This document shows, one piece after another, positions 15,374 through 16,888 of a stretch of 16,888 bases of DNA; positions within the stretch are counted from its first letter, which is position 1, and every line of letters starts with the position of its first letter. The DNA comes from JBLHKE01 sp047619485. GTDB lineage: Bacteria > Verrucomicrobiota > Verrucomicrobiia > Verrucomicrobiales > DEV007. The stretch is from the NCBI GenBank assembly GCA_047619485.1, contig JBLHKE010000073.1:1-16888 (forward strand). The letters run 5' to 3'. Both the position numbers and the translations under genes were made by a program. The notes below the pieces were generated by a model. The model ran no database searches. It was not told the origin of the DNA and saw only the letters and a program-made list of their open reading frames with translations.

Positions 15374-15701
15374 CACCGCTCCCCCCCATCTCGATCGTCC
15401 GCTGCATCGCGACCGACAACGACTTGGGTTGAGATCCTCTCTTTCAACAACTCCACGTGGGAGATCCGCCGCGATTGTCTACCAGAATTCCGCTGGAGGT
15501 ATGACACAAACAGCCAGCAACCGCTTGGGAATCGACTTTCCAGCCTCAAGTAGTTGGTATCGCTATGACCACGGCGACTTTGAATAGTTCTTCCTTTACG
15601 ACCGCCAGAAACTGGGAGCCTGTCGCCCTGACGTCCCGGGCCGCTTCTGGTGCGGTCTCATCGACGACGTGGCGATCTGCGGTCTTCGACAACGGGCTGG
15701 C

Positions 15702-15837
15702 GGTGAGCACGATCTGCCCGTCACCCTGCTGCTCTTTCAACAGCCTGGTCTCCTCCTGCAGGTATTCGATCAAGCACTGCTGCTGGCGGTTTAATCCAGC
15801 TGGGCAGGGACACCAGCATGAACTTGAATGCGTCCAT
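15702..15837 (-). pseudogene. Frameshifted N-terminal remnant of an integrase-type transposase
   Basis: Two minus-strand frames together recall the N-terminus of a common bacterial integrase-core (rve/DDE) transposase family. MDAFKFMLVSLPSWI begins at the ATG ending at 15837. One base shift later, near 15795, the text continues LNRQQQCLIEYLQEETRLLK, then EQQGDGQIVLT, to about 15702. Family members typically read N-R-x-Q-Q-x-V-I-x-Y-L-x-E-E-N-x-x-L-R-E here, followed by an R-R-L-A helix that is not recognisable in this copy. The DDE catalytic domain is missing, so it is a dead fragment. Recognition is from memory of the family, without a search. Confidence 0.55.
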
Positions 15838-16002
15838 CGTGCCAATCCTGCAGTATCCGGGTTCCGAGGGCGAAAAAAATCGGGTATCTCGGAGCATCCC
15901 TAACGGGCTGATCCTCAGCGGATCCGGTTGCAATCGAATTTTCGGACACTACGCGGTGGAAGAAAAAGCATAAGCAACTTACGAAGAACTACTCGCGAAA
16001 CG

Positions 16003-16027
16003 CCCGCCCGCTGAGGAGTCGGGCGGG
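16003..16027. terminator. GC-rich hairpin upstream of pepA, possible terminator
   Basis: CCCGCCCG (16003-16010) and CGGGCGGG (16020-16027) form a perfect 8-bp stem with a 9-base loop. On the plus strand ACTTTCATT follows, a poor T-run; on the minus strand TTTCGCG follows after two bases. It could end a transcript arriving from either side or sit in the pepA leader. Confidence 0.35.
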
Positions 16028-16073
16028 ACTTTCATTGTCGGTGGATTCGGGCATACTATGCTTCGCCAGCACC

Positions 16074-16888
16074 ATGAAAATCACCTACAAAAACGCCACC
16101 AGTTCCCTCGCTAAAACCGACCTGCTCATTGTCTTTGGACGTGAGGGTAAGAAGGTGATACTTCCCGCCGGGGTAACCATTCCGAGGAACGCATCAGACG
16201 AGTTCGGCGGTGCCGAACTCGAGACACGTCTCACGGATGCAACTGGTGGATCAGCGAAGCGCGTGCTGCAGATCGGCTTGGGTGGCGAGCTTGAAATTGC
16301 AACTGAGCTGGTGCGTCGCGCGGCGGCGATAGCGGTTAAGAAGGCCGAGAAGACCGGCGCGACTTCTGCGGCGTTCTGGATCGAAACGCCACTTGGGAAA
16401 AGGGCTGCCGAGTTCGGGCAGGCGCTCGCCGAGGGCGCGGTGATGGGGTCTTACCGCCTCAGCAGCTTCCAGAGCGAGGCGAAGCCTGCGGCTTTGACGC
16501 GCGTCGCGATTTGCGGCGACGCGGCATTGCGCAAGGGGGCGCGGCGGGGTGAGATCATCGGCGGCGCGAACTGTCTGGCGCGGCGCTTGCAGGACTCGCC
16601 AGCCAACCACATGCGGCCGCGCGACATGGTGCGCGAGGCGCGCAAAATCGCCCGCGGCTCGTCTGCGATCTCGATCCAAGTCATCGACGAGAAGACCATG
16701 GAGCGGTTGAATATGGGCTCCTTGCTCTCGGTCTCGCGCGGTTCCTCCGAACCGGCCTATCTGATCCATTTGACCTACAAGCCGGCGAAGAAAGCGCGGC
16801 GCAAAATTTGTCTCGTCGGCAAGGGTCTGACCTTTGATTCCGGCGGCATCAGCATCAAGCCGTCGGCGAGGATGGATGAGATGAAGTA
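16074..16888 (+). CDS. pepA: Leucyl aminopeptidase, M17 family (3' end beyond window)
   Basis: The reading frame from the ATG at 16074 stays open to the window end: 271 codons plus two bases of an M17 cytosolic aminopeptidase, which removes N-terminal residues from peptides using two metal ions. The N-terminal, non-catalytic domain covers about 1-150 (KRVLQIGLGGE at 62-72). The catalytic domain begins with LARRLQDSPANHMRP (168-182), and GKGLTFDSGGISIKPS (249-264) supplies the metal and catalytic residues K250, D255 and K262. The usual NTDAEGRL motif and C-terminus lie beyond the end. Full-length enzymes are about 490-500 residues, so slightly over half is present. There is no signal peptide, making it the clearest cytoplasmic housekeeping gene here. 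No Shine-Dalgarno precedes it; the upstream 700 bp is gene-poor. Confidence 0.93.
   Translation, partial: MKITYKNATSSLAKTDLLIVFGREGKKVILPAGVTIPRNASDEFGGAELETRLTDATGGSAKRVLQIGLGGELEIATELVRRAAAIAVKKAEKTGATSAAFWIETPLGKRAAEFGQALAEGAVMGSYRLSSFQSEAKPAALTRVAICGDAALRKGARRGEIIGGANCLARRLQDSPANHMRPRDMVREARKIARGSSAISIQVIDEKTMERLNMGSLLSVSRGSSEPAYLIHLTYKPAKKARRKICLVGKGLTFDSGGISIKPSARMDEMK

Larger units (their letters stand above)
15374..16073. other. 700-bp gene-poor region with transposase remnant
   Basis: No intact gene is visible. The plus-strand reading continuing to 15587 and the short minus-strand readings have no domain features apart from the transposase remnant at 15702-15837. Small palindromes occur (GCTGA-TCC-TCAGC at 15907-15919; a GC-rich hairpin at 16003-16027). 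The composition suggests decayed mobile DNA between the LamG genes and the aminopeptidase gene, whose promoter must lie in the last part. Confidence 0.55.

Noticed and set aside
15447..15459. Palindromic CCACGTGG core near 15450
   Set aside because: Only 8 bp of perfect symmetry with uneven flanks in decayed DNA; expected by chance.
16251..16769. 172-codon minus-strand frame near the window end
   Set aside because: It is antisense to pepA, whose plus-strand frame is open from 16074 to the end and carries M17 motifs.
1..16888. CRISPR arrays, tRNA, rRNA, riboswitches, phage or defence genes
   Set aside because: No evenly spaced direct repeats, cloverleaf, conserved rRNA segment or defence-type protein motif was seen on either strand.

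Overview
The window most resembles a chromosomal segment from the Planctomycetota-Verrucomicrobiota-Chlamydiota (PVC) group, and Verrucomicrobiota is my best guess. The reasons are a Tat-exported HXXSHH-domain protein next to a large PSCyt/PSD cytochrome, a LamG-type protein with a PEP-CTERM tail, verrucomicrobial-style secreted proteins with a beta-rich C-terminal domain, and a protein built from ~32-residue 'DP-x-A-A' repeats. GC is moderately high, intergenic DNA is more AT-rich, and none of the starts whose upstream DNA is visible has a convincing Shine-Dalgarno sequence. Nine of the eleven intact genes carry a signal peptide or Tat signal, and a tenth has an N-terminal membrane anchor, so this is largely an export and surface locus.

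Region 1 (10-6827, plus strand) holds five co-directional genes: a family PL11 rhamnogalacturonan lyase, a membrane-anchored repeat protein of unknown function, a GH99-like glycoside hydrolase, an exported nucleoside-hydrolase homologue and an Asp-box (BNR) propeller. The last three are spaced 20-60 bp apart and look like one transcription unit. The theme is extracytoplasmic breakdown of glycans, pectic rhamnogalacturonan in the first case.

Region 2 (6833-13075, minus strand) is read in the order: secreted protein of unknown function, alpha/beta-hydrolase (exported esterase type), 800-residue PSCyt/PSD cytochrome, Tat-exported HXXSHH (DUF1552) protein. The hydrolase and cytochrome overlap by 4 bp. 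The cytochrome and HXXSHH genes are separated by a near-perfect 24-bp inverted repeat whose arms are themselves small hairpins. The cytochrome/HXXSHH pair is common in PVC bacteria and its biochemical role is not settled. Its physical coupling to an esterase here is the best candidate for a poorly described system.

Region 3 (13452-15373, plus strand) holds two tandem LamG-like paralogues that are colinear for about 253 residues and then end differently: one in a PEP-CTERM sorting tail, the other in a beta-rich domain that resembles the end of the secreted protein on the opposite strand. A 20-bp palindrome lies in the divergent intergenic region between them and that protein.

Region 4 (15374-16073) is about 700 bp without an intact gene. 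It contains a frameshifted remnant of an integrase-type transposase. The window then ends inside a leucyl aminopeptidase gene (pepA) that starts at 16074 and runs off the end.
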